Assembly: GCA_944381625.1 (NCBI GenBank)
Contig: CALWLW010000010.1
Location: 1-64,000, forward strand
Source of the DNA: an uncultured Lachnoclostridium sp.
GTDB taxonomy: Bacteria; Bacillota; Clostridia; Lachnospirales; Lachnospiraceae
Length of the DNA stretch: 64,000 nt
Direction: 5' to 3'
The notes below the pieces were generated by a model, which saw only the letters and a list, made by a program, of their open reading frames with translations, was not told where the DNA came from and did no database searches. The number at the start of each line of letters is the position of its first letter. Position 1 is the first letter of the stretch. This document shows, in pieces, positions 8,438 through 16,583 of the stretch. Both the position numbers and the translations under genes were made by a program.

Positions 8438-9319
8438 ATGAGCTTTATATCCTATCTGTTGAACGGCGTCAGCCTTGGCAGCGTTTATGCGATTATTGCA
8501 TTGGGGTATACAATGGTTTACGGCATCGCCAAGATGCTGAACTTTGCCCATGGCGACGTAATTATGGTGGGAAGCTATGTGGCGTTTGTGACGATTAACA
8601 ACATGGGACTCCCCATTCCGGTGTCCATTCTGCTGTCTGTGATCGTCTGCACAGTTCTGGGTGTGGTCATTGAGGGCGTGGCTTACCGCCCGCTCCGCCA
8701 TGCGTCCAAGCTGGCGGTGCTGATCACTGCCATCGGCGTCAGCTATTTTCTTCAGAATATGGCGCTGCTGATCTTCGGAGCCAATACGAAATCCTTTACT
8801 TCCGTGGTTCCGCTGGCCGCATTGAGCCTGGCGGGAGGACAGCTGAACATCTCCGGGGAGACGATTGTGACGATTCTGGCCTGCCTGGTAATCATGGCCG
8901 GTCTGATGGCTTTCATAAAATATTCCAAGGCAGGGCATGCCATGCTGGCGGTCTCTGAGGACGATGGCGCGGCCCGCCTGATGGGGATTAACGTGAACCG
9001 GACGATCTCCCTGACCTTTGCCATCGGCTCCGCCCTGGCTGCCATCGCGGGAGTGCTGCTTTGCTCCGCATATCCGTCTCTGACCCCATACACCGGTTCC
9101 ATGCCGGGTATCAAGGCGTTCGTGGCGGCGGTGTTCGGCGGAATCGGGTCCATTCCGGGAGCATTTGTGGGAGGCGTCCTTTTGGGAATCATTGAGATCC
9201 TGGCGAGAGCGTATATTTCCTCCCAGCTCTCAGATGCTATCGTCTTTTCCGTGCTGATTATCGTGCTGGTGGTTCGTCCCACCGGTCTGATGGGGAAAGC
9301 AATCCAGGAAAAGGTGTAA
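8438..9319 (+). CDS. livH: Branched-chain amino-acid ABC transporter permease LivH
   Basis: 293 residues from ATG 8438, chosen because AAGAGGAG (8422-8429) sits eight bases upstream and overlaps an alternative GTG at 8429. The protein has about eight membrane helices with the LivH hallmarks: an N-terminal NGVSLGSVYAIIALGYTMVYG, an early NFAHGD motif, and the cytoplasmic EAA-like loop near AVSEDDGAARLMGINV. It forms the channel with LivM, energised by LivG and LivF. First gene of a four-gene operon. Confidence 0.93.
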   Translation: MSFISYLLNGVSLGSVYAIIALGYTMVYGIAKMLNFAHGDVIMVGSYVAFVTINNMGLPIPVSILLSVIVCTVLGVVIEGVAYRPLRHASKLAVLITAIGVSYFLQNMALLIFGANTKSFTSVVPLAALSLAGGQLNISGETIVTILACLVIMAGLMAFIKYSKAGHAMLAVSEDDGAARLMGINVNRTISLTFAIGSALAAIAGVLLCSAYPSLTPYTGSMPGIKAFVAAVFGGIGSIPGAFVGGVLLGIIEILARAYISSQLSDAIVFSVLIIVLVVRPTGLMGKAIQEKV

Positions 9320-9334
9320 ACGGAGGTTGGAGAT

Positions 9335-10399
9335 ATGAAGAAAATGTCAAAAAGAGCCAGGAGCAACCTGATCACCTACGGTATTGTGATCCTGGCATAT
9401 GTTGTATGTGAAATTGTAAAAGGAACCGGAAATATGTCCAGCCTGATGCAGGGGCTTCTGGTGCCGCTCTGCGTCTACGCGATTCTGGCGGTATCCCTGA
9501 ACCTGACGGTGGGCATCCTGGGCGAGCTGAGTCTGGGACACGCCGGTTTTATGTGCGTGGGCGCCTTTGCCAGCGCCACGTTTACCAAATGTATGGAACA
9601 GGCGATACCGATTCCCACAGTCCGCTTTATTCTCGCGGTTCTGATCGGCGTGGTGTGTGCCGGAATCTGCGGCGTCCTGATCGGAATCCCGGTACTCCGC
9701 CTGAGAGGCGACTACCTGGCCATCGTGACCCTGGCGTTTGGAGAGATTATCAAAAACCTGGTGAACGCGATCTATCTGGGCGTGGACAGCCGCGGATTCC
9801 ATTTCTCCATGAAAGATACATTGTCTCTTGGACTGGAAGAGGACGGGGAGATCATCATCAAGGGCGCGCAGGGGATTACGGGCGCTCCGTCGGATTCGAC
9901 CTTTACTCTGGGCATCATTTTGCTGTTGATTACGCTTTTCATCGTGCTGAACCTGATCCATTCCAGGACGGGACGCGCGATCATGGCCATCCGTGACAAC
10001 CGGATCGCGGCGGAGTCCATCGGTATCAATATTACAAAATACAAGATCATGGCGTTCAGCATCTCCGCAGCCCTGGCTGGGGCGGCAGGTGTTTTATACG
10101 CCCATAACCTGTCTACGCTGACGGCTTTGCCCAAAAACTTTGGATACAACATGTCCATTACGATTCTGGTATTTGTAGTGCTGGGCGGGATCGGCAGCAT
10201 CCGCGGTTCCATGATATCCGCAGTGGTGCTTACCATGCTTCCGGAGCTGCTCCGTTCCCTGGACGAGTACCGTATGCTGATCTATGCTGTGGTTCTGATC
10301 GTGGCCATGATCTTTACCTGGAGCCCGGCCGCTATCGGCCTGAGGGAGCGTTATTCCCCTGCGAAGCTCCTGGGGAAAAAAGAGAAGGAGGTGCAGTGA
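9335..10399 (+). CDS. livM: Branched-chain amino-acid ABC transporter permease LivM
   Basis: 354 residues, strongly hydrophobic. It has the LivM signatures SLGHAGFMCVGAF near residue 68, RLRGDYLAIVTLAFGEI in the middle, and the coupling loop MAIRDNRIAAESIGIN. It partners LivH to form the membrane pore. Start ATG 9335 follows GGAGG by about nine bases, 15 bases after livH. The next gene begins one base after its stop, indicating tight translational coupling. Confidence 0.93.
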   Translation: MKKMSKRARSNLITYGIVILAYVVCEIVKGTGNMSSLMQGLLVPLCVYAILAVSLNLTVGILGELSLGHAGFMCVGAFASATFTKCMEQAIPIPTVRFILAVLIGVVCAGICGVLIGIPVLRLRGDYLAIVTLAFGEIIKNLVNAIYLGVDSRGFHFSMKDTLSLGLEEDGEIIIKGAQGITGAPSDSTFTLGIILLLITLFIVLNLIHSRTGRAIMAIRDNRIAAESIGINITKYKIMAFSISAALAGAAGVLYAHNLSTLTALPKNFGYNMSITILVFVVLGGIGSIRGSMISAVVLTMLPELLRSLDEYRMLIYAVVLIVAMIFTWSPAAIGLRERYSPAKLLGKKEKEVQ

Positions 10400-10400
10400 C

Positions 10401-11165
10401 ATGCCTATGCTGGAAGTAAAGAATCTCGGTATCTCCTTCGGAGGCCTGCGCGCAGTGGATGATTTTAATCTCACCATTGAAAAGGGAGAACTTTACGGGC
10501 TGATCGGCCCCAACGGCGCGGGAAAGACCACAGTTTTCAACATGCTGACCGGCGTATATAAGCCTACGGACGGAAAGATTTTCCTGGACGGCGAGGATAT
10601 GACGGGAAAAAGCACCGTAGAATTGAATAAAGAAGGGATTGCCCGGACGTTCCAGAATATCCGGTTGTTTTCCGATCTGTCGGTGTTGGATAACGTGAAG
10701 GCTGCGCTTCATAATCAGAAAGAATATATGTATTCCACGCTCACGGGGATCCTGCGTCTGCCAAGCTTCTACCGGCTGGAGAAGGCCATGGACGAACGGG
10801 CCATGGAGCTCCTTGAGGTGTTCGGACTGGAAAAAGAGGCGCATTATAAAGCTTCCAACCTGCCTTACGGAAAACAGAGAGAACTGGAGATTGTCAGAGC
10901 CATGGCTACGAACCCCAAGCTTCTGCTTCTGGACGAGCCGGCCGCAGGCATGAATCCCAACGAGACCCAGGGACTGATGGATACCATCCGTTTTGTCAGA
11001 GACAAATTTGATATGACGATCCTCCTGATCGAGCATGATATGAAACTGGTAGCCGGTATCTGTGAAAGGCTGACGGTTCTGAACTTTGGACAGATTCTCG
11101 CCGCGGGCGGGACAGCGGAAGTCCTGAAGGACCCGAAGGTCATCACCGCATATCTGGGAGAATAG
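10401..11165 (+). CDS. livG: Branched-chain amino-acid ABC transporter ATP-binding protein LivG
   Basis: 254 residues with Walker A GPNGAGKTT and Walker B LLLLDEPAAGMNP. The C-loop reads NLPYGKQRELEIVRA, the degenerate signature characteristic of LivG rather than LSGGQ, and the switch His is in LLIEHDM. The ARTFQNIRLF stretch before the helical domain is another LivG hallmark. It works as a heterodimer with LivF to drive import. GGAGGTG precedes the ATG and overlaps the end of livM. Confidence 0.95.
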   Translation: MPMLEVKNLGISFGGLRAVDDFNLTIEKGELYGLIGPNGAGKTTVFNMLTGVYKPTDGKIFLDGEDMTGKSTVELNKEGIARTFQNIRLFSDLSVLDNVKAALHNQKEYMYSTLTGILRLPSFYRLEKAMDERAMELLEVFGLEKEAHYKASNLPYGKQRELEIVRAMATNPKLLLLDEPAAGMNPNETQGLMDTIRFVRDKFDMTILLIEHDMKLVAGICERLTVLNFGQILAAGGTAEVLKDPKVITAYLGE

Positions 11166-11177
11166 GAGGAACGCAGT

Positions 11178-11888
11178 ATGGCAATGCTTGAGATCAAAGA
11201 CCTGAGCGTCTACTATGGCGTGATTCAGGCGTTAAAAGGGATTTCCTTTGAGGTCAACGAGGGCGAGGTCATCGCCCTGATCGGCGCCAATGGAGCGGGC
11301 AAGACCACGACCCTGCATACGGTGTCCGGGCTGATCGCTCCCAAGAGCGGCAGCGTGATTTTTGAAGGCCAGGATATTACGAAGGTGCCGGCGCACAAGA
11401 TTGTCTCCATGGGGATGGCGCATGTGCCCGAGGGACGGAGAGTCTTCGGATCCCTGAGCGTACTCCAGAATCTTCGTCTGGGCGCTTATACCAGAAGCAG
11501 CAAAGACGAGGTGGAGGAGACTCTTCAGAAAGTATATAAAAGATTCCCCAGGCTGGAGGAGAGGAAAAACCAGCCGGCGGGTACTCTGTCGGGCGGCGAG
11601 CAGCAGATGCTGGCCATGGGACGGGCGCTTATGTCCAATCCCAGGATTATTTTAATGGATGAACCGTCTATGGGGCTTTCGCCCATCCTGGTGAACGAGA
11701 TCTTCGACATTATCAAAGAAGTGAGTGCCGGCGGCACAACCGTACTCCTGGTGGAACAGAATGCGAAGAAAGCGCTTTCGATTGCGGACAGAGGATATGT
11801 ACTGGAGACCGGGAAGATTGTCCTGGAAGGAAAGGCGCAGGAATTGCTTCATGACGAGTCTGTGCGCACGGCTTATTTGGGCGAATAA
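11178..11888 (+). CDS. livF: Branched-chain amino-acid ABC transporter ATP-binding protein LivF
   Basis: 236 residues with Walker A GANGAGKTT, signature LSGGEQQMLAMGRAL, Walker B IILMDEPSMGLSP, and the LivF-specific VPEGRRVFGSLSVLQNL. Start ATG 11178 follows AGGAGG; livG ends 12 bases earlier. It completes livHMGF. No obvious terminator follows, and a new -10 element and cre-like site appear about 75 bases downstream. Confidence 0.95.
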   Translation: MAMLEIKDLSVYYGVIQALKGISFEVNEGEVIALIGANGAGKTTTLHTVSGLIAPKSGSVIFEGQDITKVPAHKIVSMGMAHVPEGRRVFGSLSVLQNLRLGAYTRSSKDEVEETLQKVYKRFPRLEERKNQPAGTLSGGEQQMLAMGRALMSNPRIILMDEPSMGLSPILVNEIFDIIKEVSAGGTTVLLVEQNAKKALSIADRGYVLETGKIVLEGKAQELLHDESVRTAYLGE

Positions 11889-11963
11889 TCCAAAAGGTGT
11901 ACAAAAAAACGGTGTGAATTATGTGAGTATGAACAATTGTAATGGGTTCGATTTTCGTTAAAA

Positions 11964-11983
11964 TATAATTGTAACCGTTAATA
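11964..11983 (+). promoter_or_regulatory. -10 element and cre-like site before the KDPG aldolase gene
   Basis: TATAAT at 11964-11969 lacks a well-placed -35. Directly after it, 11970-11983 (TGTAACCGTTAATA) matches the CcpA consensus TGWNANCGNTNWCA with one mismatch. A cre over the transcription start would give glucose repression, plausible for a sugar-acid gene. This is inference from a short motif. Confidence 0.35.
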
Positions 11984-12014
11984 TGTAAAAAAGTAAGGTA
12001 TTGAGGTGGTTCAG

Positions 12015-12653
12015 ATGAAAATGCAGAAAATGGAAATTACCAGGAGAATGTATGAAGTGGGAGCTCTCGCGGTGGTAAGAGCCGAGACACTGGAAAGGGC
12101 CTGTGAGATTGCGGACGGATGCATCAAGGGCGGAGTTCCGGTGATGGAGATGAGCTTTACGCTGAACAACGCAGGTGAAGTGATCAAAGGACTGCGTGAG
12201 AAATATGGAGATGACCTGATTGTGGGAGCCGGTACGGTGCTGGATTCCGAGACTGCAAGGCACGCGGTGCTGTGCGGCGCTCAGTTCATTATCGCTCCTA
12301 ACTATGACGAGGGCGTGGCAAAGGTGTGCAACCGCTACCAGATCCCGTACGCGCCGGGCTGCACCAGCGTGACGGAAGCAGTGGACGCATTGAGTATGGG
12401 CGCGGCGTTTATCAAGGCCTTCCCGATCTCGGATTTCTACGGCCCGAAGATGCCGAAAGTTTTCAAGACGCCGATCCCCACCATGCCGATCATGGCCAGC
12501 GGCGGCATCAATCTGGACAACCTGGAGACCTGGCTGGACAACGGCGCGGACGTATGCGGCTTCGGCGGTCTTCTGACCAAAGGAAGTTCCGAGGATATTG
12601 CGGCAAACGCACAGAAAATTCACGACATCATTGCTGCGCAGAGACAGAAATAA
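12015..12653 (+). CDS. eda: KDPG/KHG aldolase (2-dehydro-3-deoxy-6-phosphogluconate aldolase)
   Basis: 212 residues, a single TIM barrel. The Schiff-base lysine is in AAFIKAFP, the catalytic Glu-type residue lies in the early GGVPVMEMSFT strand, and VGAGTVLDSETA and the APGCTSVTEA loop are typical. It splits KDPG to pyruvate and glyceraldehyde-3-phosphate, or 4-hydroxy-2-oxoglutarate to glyoxylate and pyruvate. ATG 12015 is chosen because GAGGTGG lies just upstream. It is transcribed alone, between the liv operon and a mannose-type PTS, and could complete a sugar-acid pathway fed by that PTS. Confidence 0.9.
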   Translation: MKMQKMEITRRMYEVGALAVVRAETLERACEIADGCIKGGVPVMEMSFTLNNAGEVIKGLREKYGDDLIVGAGTVLDSETARHAVLCGAQFIIAPNYDEGVAKVCNRYQIPYAPGCTSVTEAVDALSMGAAFIKAFPISDFYGPKMPKVFKTPIPTMPIMASGGINLDNLETWLDNGADVCGFGGLLTKGSSEDIAANAQKIHDIIAAQRQK

Positions 12654-12673
12654 ACAGGTATCATTAACAGCCA

Positions 12674-12706
12674 GTGGGCGGATGTAACAATCCGCCCGCT
12701 TTTTTT
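12674..12706 (+). terminator. Terminator after the KDPG aldolase gene
   Basis: Perfect 8-base arms GGGCGGAT (12676-12683) and ATCCGCCC (12690-12697), extended by G-C pairs, are followed by seven Ts. Confidence 0.9.
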
Positions 12707-12782
12707 GTGCCTGAAAATAACAAAATGACGATTTGCAGGAAGGCGAGGTAAGAAATAAAGAGAAAAAGTCGCCAATTAGAAA

Positions 12783-12811
12783 TTGTTTATAAAATTTATC
12801 TTAAATAATTT
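12783..12811 (+). promoter_or_regulatory. Weak candidate promoter for the PTS operon
   Basis: TTGTTT (12783-12788) and TAATTT (12806-12811) have 17-base spacing in the AT-rich gap between the aldolase terminator and the PTS genes. A short TGACC/GGTCA hairpin (12830-12848) follows in the leader. I looked for a sigma-54 -24/-12 element, common for LevR-controlled PTS operons, and did not find one. Confidence 0.35.
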
Positions 12812-12908
12812 GTACAAAAACATAAAAAATGACCTGTTTTTTGGGTCAGTCGAACATAGGAAAGAAAAGCGGCGTTTGATAAGATGTCATTAAAAGGAGG
12901 AATGAGAT

Positions 12909-13391
12909 ATGAGTATTGTTTTAACTCGAGTGGATTTCCGTCTGATCCATGGCCAGGTGATCACCCGGTGGCTGACCCAGTGCCAGATCAACGAAATCGT
13001 AACGGTCGACACCGCTTTGAGCAAGGACGAATTTATGCAGGACGTGTTCAAGATGGCGGCTCCCAAAGGAGTGAAGATCAAAATCCTTGACATCGACTCG
13101 GCGGTGAAACAGCAGCAGGAAGGCGCGTATGATGCGAACCGTGTGCTGGTGCTGTTCAAGAGCGTGAAAGAGCTGAGCGATGCCTGCAAGGCAGGGCTGA
13201 AGCTTGAGGAAGTACAGATCGGAGGATTGGGCGGAGGACCGGGCAGAAAAGCGGTGAACAACGCGATCACACTTGACCGCGCGGACGCGGACATGCTGCT
13301 GGAACTGGAAAAAGATGGGATCAATATTTATTTCCAGACCACGCCGGATTATCCGTCTATCACTTTAAAACAGGCTGTGGCGAAACTTTAA
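12909..13391 (+). CDS. Mannose-family PTS system IIB component
   Basis: 160 residues, a complete IIB domain of the mannose/fructose/sorbose family. The phosphocysteine of other PTS families is replaced by His14 in the RLIHGQV loop, the site that accepts phosphate from IIA. The family C-terminal INIYFQTTPDYP is intact. It sits first in IIB-IIC-IID-dehydrogenase-IIA, with AAAGGAGG before the ATG. Substrate specificity lies in the IIC/IID proteins and cannot be read from this subunit. Confidence 0.93.
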   Translation: MSIVLTRVDFRLIHGQVITRWLTQCQINEIVTVDTALSKDEFMQDVFKMAAPKGVKIKILDIDSAVKQQQEGAYDANRVLVLFKSVKELSDACKAGLKLEEVQIGGLGGGPGRKAVNNAITLDRADADMLLELEKDGINIYFQTTPDYPSITLKQAVAKL

Positions 13392-13412
13392 AGACAGAGG
13401 GGGACTAAAGAA

Positions 13413-14156
13413 ATGATTGTAAAAGCCGCATTGGTAGGCTTGCTCTACTGGATCTCCATGGGGCGGGCACAGTATTACTTTTCGTTTGCATTCCGTAAGC
13501 CGGTTGTGCTGGGTGTGTTCATTGGCCTGGTATTTGGGGATGTACAGGCTGGCCTGCTCTATGGAGCGACGATTCAGCTCATGTGGATGGGCGGCATCGA
13601 GGCAGGCGGAAATATTCCCAGCGACCAGGGTCTTGCGACCTGTATCGCGGTTCCGGCAGCCATCATGGGCAATCTGGACGCCGGAGCAGCCATTGCGCTG
13701 GCCGTGCCGTTCGGCGCGCTGGGCGTTTTGATCAACAACGTGAGACGTACCATCAACTCTTTCTACAACACGAAAGCGGATCAGTTCATTGAAAGAGGAG
13801 AATATGACAAGGTATCCAAGATGTGCTTCATCCTTCCGTGGCTGACCAACGGAGTTCTTTACTTCACTCCGGTGTTCATCGCTACCTGGCTGGGCAACAA
13901 CGTGGTGCAGGCGTTCATCAACGCAGTGCCCCAGTGGGCGATGGACGGACTTGCCAATGCAGGAAATATGCTTCCGGCATTAGGTTTTGCACTGACGATC
14001 GTAGTTATGGGAAAACAGAAGTATCTGCCGTTCTTCGTGCTTGGCTTCTTCCTGTATTCGATCCTGGGATTCTCGATGCTGACCGGCGCAGTGCTCGCAA
14101 TGTGCCTGGCAATGATCGCATCACTCTTTGTACAGACTGAGGAGGTGGAAGCATGA
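13413..14156 (+). CDS. Mannose-family PTS system IIC component
   Basis: 247 residues with about seven to eight hydrophobic segments. The family pattern is visible: an early GLVFGDVQAGLLYGATIQLMWMG-type stretch, then GGNIPSDQGLATCIAVP. With IID it forms the sugar channel of a mannose-type PTS. Its stop overlaps the IID start (ATGA), so the two are made together. GGGGG precedes the ATG at 13413. Confidence 0.93.
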   Translation: MIVKAALVGLLYWISMGRAQYYFSFAFRKPVVLGVFIGLVFGDVQAGLLYGATIQLMWMGGIEAGGNIPSDQGLATCIAVPAAIMGNLDAGAAIALAVPFGALGVLINNVRRTINSFYNTKADQFIERGEYDKVSKMCFILPWLTNGVLYFTPVFIATWLGNNVVQAFINAVPQWAMDGLANAGNMLPALGFALTIVVMGKQKYLPFFVLGFFLYSILGFSMLTGAVLAMCLAMIASLFVQTEEVEA

Positions 14157-15001
14157 GCGAAGCAGCAGTAACGCAGGCGGCAGAGGAAAAGAAATCTGTC
14201 ATTACAAAACTGGATCTTCTGAAAGCATGGTTCAAATGGTGTACAGCCGTTGAGGTGCCGGTAAGCTTCGACAGAATGCAGGCGCTGGCATTTGGGTACT
14301 CTATGAACAAGATCCTGAGGAAACTTTATAAGGATGATCCCGAGGAGCTGAAAAGCGCTATGAAGCGCCATCACTCCATGTTCAATACAAACTGTGACTG
14401 GGGCAGTATTATCCATGGTATCACGATCTCCCTGGAGGAGCAGCGTTCCATGGGAGAGGATGTATCTCCGGAAGTGATCCAGTCCCTGAAGCTGGGCCTT
14501 ATGGGGCCGCTGGCCGGCATCGGCGACAGTGTGGACCAGGGTATCGTGGCTACGATCCCGCTGGCCATCTTCGTCCCCATGGCTTTGAACGGAAGCGTAT
14601 GGGCAGCGTTTATGCCGGGTCTTATCTATCTGGCATGGTCCTACGGCTGGTCCTGGTTCCTGTTCCAGAAAGGCTATTCTCTTGGTAGAAAAGCTGTGCT
14701 TGAGATTCTGCATTCCGGCATGATCAAGAAAGTCATCGATATCGCAAGCATTGTAGGTCTGTTCATGATCGGCTGTCTGTCGGCGTCGTATGTGAAGGTG
14801 ACAACAGCGCTGACTTATGTGAACAATGAAACCACAGTGGCGCTCCAGGATACGCTTAACGGCATCCTTCCCAATCTTCTGCCGTTCTGTGTGGTCATGG
14901 GCATGTACCTGTACATAACCAAACGGGGGCCGAAGTATTTAAGACTGATGGTTTATACCATGGTGATCGCAATTGTGCTGACGTTCTTTGGAATTATCTA
15001 A
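14153..15001 (+). CDS. Mannose-family PTS system IID component
   Basis: 282 residues. The cytosolic N-terminal two thirds carry the IID signature (MKRHHSMFNTN, then a GLMGPLAGIGDSVDQG-type loop), and membrane helices follow in the last third. IID exists only in the mannose PTS family and pairs with IIC. It overlaps the IIC gene by four bases. A strong hairpin without a T-run follows its stop at 15010-15042 and may set the ratio of these membrane genes to the downstream enzymes. Confidence 0.93.
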   Translation: MSEAAVTQAAEEKKSVITKLDLLKAWFKWCTAVEVPVSFDRMQALAFGYSMNKILRKLYKDDPEELKSAMKRHHSMFNTNCDWGSIIHGITISLEEQRSMGEDVSPEVIQSLKLGLMGPLAGIGDSVDQGIVATIPLAIFVPMALNGSVWAAFMPGLIYLAWSYGWSWFLFQKGYSLGRKAVLEILHSGMIKKVIDIASIVGLFMIGCLSASYVKVTTALTYVNNETTVALQDTLNGILPNLLPFCVVMGMYLYITKRGPKYLRLMVYTMVIAIVLTFFGII

Positions 15002-15009
15002 ACAGATAG

Positions 15010-15042
15010 GTGGGGCAAACCTGCAGGGCGGGTTTGCCCCGC
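15010..15042 (+). other. Intra-operon hairpin between PTS IID and the dehydrogenase gene
   Basis: Perfect arms GGGGCAAACC (15012-15021) and GGTTTGCCCC (15031-15040) extend by a G-C and a G-U pair. There is no T-run, so it is not a standard terminator. It is better read as an mRNA stabiliser or processing boundary, or a weak attenuator. Confidence 0.6.
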
Positions 15043-15066
15043 TGAATATCAGAGGAGGAGAGACGG

Positions 15067-15999
15067 ATGAAGGTTTTGATTACCCCGCGCGGGTTTGCCA
15101 ATTACGGCGTAGATATTGTGAAAGAGATGGAAGCGAAGGGACTGACCGTACACTACAACAATACGGGAAAACAGTATACGCCGGAGCAGTTCCTGGAACT
15201 GGCGAAGGACGCGGACGGCATCATCGTGGGCGTGGATGTGATGGACCGGGCCATGATGGAGCAGTGCCCGAATCTGAAAGTAGTATGTAAGTTCGGCGTC
15301 GGTACAGATAATATTGATCTGGACTATGCGAAGGAGAGAGGGATCTATGTGGGCAGGACGGTGGGTTCCAACTCCATCGCTGTGGCGGAACATGTGGTAG
15401 CTCTGATGTTTGCGGAGTCCAAAAACCTCTATCCCAGCATTCGTGATGTGAAAAATCATGGCTGGAGCAAGCCCACAGGACGGGAGGTAAGCGGAAAGAC
15501 CCTGGGTATTATTGGATTTGGACAGATCGGAAAGCATCTGGCACAGTTTGCAGTGGGACTGGGTATGAAAGTGCTGGCGTACGACGTGTTCGAGATTCCC
15601 GACGAGGTGGCGGAGCAGTATCATGTGACGAAAGCAACTCAGGATGAGATCATTGAAAACAGTGACTTTATTTCTCTGCATGTGCCGCTTCTGGATTCCA
15701 CCAGGGATATGATCTCCGCCGATGAGCTGAAGCGGATGAAAAACGACGCCTGCCTGATCAATGCGGCCAGGGGAGGCATTGTAAATGAGAAAGCGCTGTA
15801 TGAGGCGCTGGTGAACCATGAGATCCGTTCAGCATGCTTCGATGTGTACAGCGATGAGCCGCCCAAAGCGGACGATCCGCTGGTAGCTCTGGATAATTTC
15901 CTGTTGACCCCCCATACGGCGGCGCGTTCCAGAGAGTCTGAGCGAAGGACCTGCGAGATGTCCTCTCAGATTGTGATGGAACAGCTTCTTGGCAAGTAG
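15067..15999 (+). CDS. D-2-hydroxyacid dehydrogenase (phosphoglycerate-dehydrogenase-like)
   Basis: 310 residues, the core two-domain form without a C-terminal ACT domain. It has the NAD-binding loop GFGQIGKHL, and the catalytic Arg/Glu/His set is in the family segments FGVGTDNIDL, DEPP and LLTPHTAA; NAARGGIVNE is also typical. The enzyme should interconvert a D-2-hydroxyacid and a 2-keto acid with NAD(H). Its place between PTS IID and IIA argues for a role in catabolising the imported compound, for example oxidising or reducing a phosphorylated sugar acid, rather than serine synthesis. The exact substrate is unknown. Confidence 0.85.
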   Translation: MKVLITPRGFANYGVDIVKEMEAKGLTVHYNNTGKQYTPEQFLELAKDADGIIVGVDVMDRAMMEQCPNLKVVCKFGVGTDNIDLDYAKERGIYVGRTVGSNSIAVAEHVVALMFAESKNLYPSIRDVKNHGWSKPTGREVSGKTLGIIGFGQIGKHLAQFAVGLGMKVLAYDVFEIPDEVAEQYHVTKATQDEIIENSDFISLHVPLLDSTRDMISADELKRMKNDACLINAARGGIVNEKALYEALVNHEIRSACFDVYSDEPPKADDPLVALDNFLLTPHTAARSRESERRTCEMSSQIVMEQLLGK

Positions 16000-16025
16000 A
16001 CAACAATGACTCTGGAGGAGATAGA

Positions 16026-16445
16026 ATGGCTAAGTTTAATATTGTAATCGCAACCCATGGGAGATTTGGCGAAGAGATTGTGAAATCTGCAGAGATGATC
16101 ACCGGAAAAATGGAGAATGTACAGGTGCTTTCCCTGCTTCCCACCATGTCTTTTGAGGACTTCATGAAACAGGCGGATGAGATCCTGGCAAATACAGAGA
16201 AACCCATGATGGTACTTACAGACCTGTTCGGCGGTACGCCCTGTAATGTTTTCACCGCGCTCAGCAGAAAATATAATTATGATGTGGTAAGCGGATTGAA
16301 CCTTCCCATGCTGATCGACCTGTATGTGAATACACTGAATATGGATGACAGTGACGTGGATGTGGACCAGCTGGCAGAAAACTGCATTGAAATGTTGAAA
16401 GAAAGCGGTGTGCATACCAATAAGAAGTTAGATTCGGAAGAATAA
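16026..16445 (+). CDS. Mannose-family PTS system IIA component
   Basis: 139 residues, a stand-alone IIA domain. His11 in IATHGRFGEE is the residue phosphorylated by HPr, and the later LTDLFGGTPCN motif is the family signature. It passes phosphate to the IIB protein at the head of the operon. GGAGG precedes the ATG. Being last, after the dehydrogenase, it ties that enzyme to the transporter. Confidence 0.93.
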   Translation: MAKFNIVIATHGRFGEEIVKSAEMITGKMENVQVLSLLPTMSFEDFMKQADEILANTEKPMMVLTDLFGGTPCNVFTALSRKYNYDVVSGLNLPMLIDLYVNTLNMDDSDVDVDQLAENCIEMLKESGVHTNKKLDSEE

Positions 16446-16514
16446 AACAGCCACCTGCTGTTCTGTGAGCAGATAGACCCCTGAGATAGACCTGTATACA
16501 GATGTTGTGAGTTC

Positions 16515-16523
16515 TGCTATAAT
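16515..16523 (+). promoter_or_regulatory. Extended -10 promoter (TGCTATAAT) for the regulator gene
   Basis: A perfect extended -10, TG-C-TATAAT, lies about 60 bases before the regulator. The -35 position (TATACA at 16495-16500) is poor, as is common for extended -10 promoters. A short AACAGC/GCTGTT hairpin after the IIA stop may weakly end the PTS transcript. Confidence 0.55.
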
Positions 16524-16583
16524 ACTCAGATTAGCATTGATGTGTAGGAGTTCATTCCGTAATAGTAAAATTAGAGGGGCAAA

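Noticed and set aside
12707..12908. Sigma-54 promoter for the mannose-type PTS
   Set aside because: No TGGCAC-N5-TTGCA-like element was found and there is no LevR-type activator nearby.
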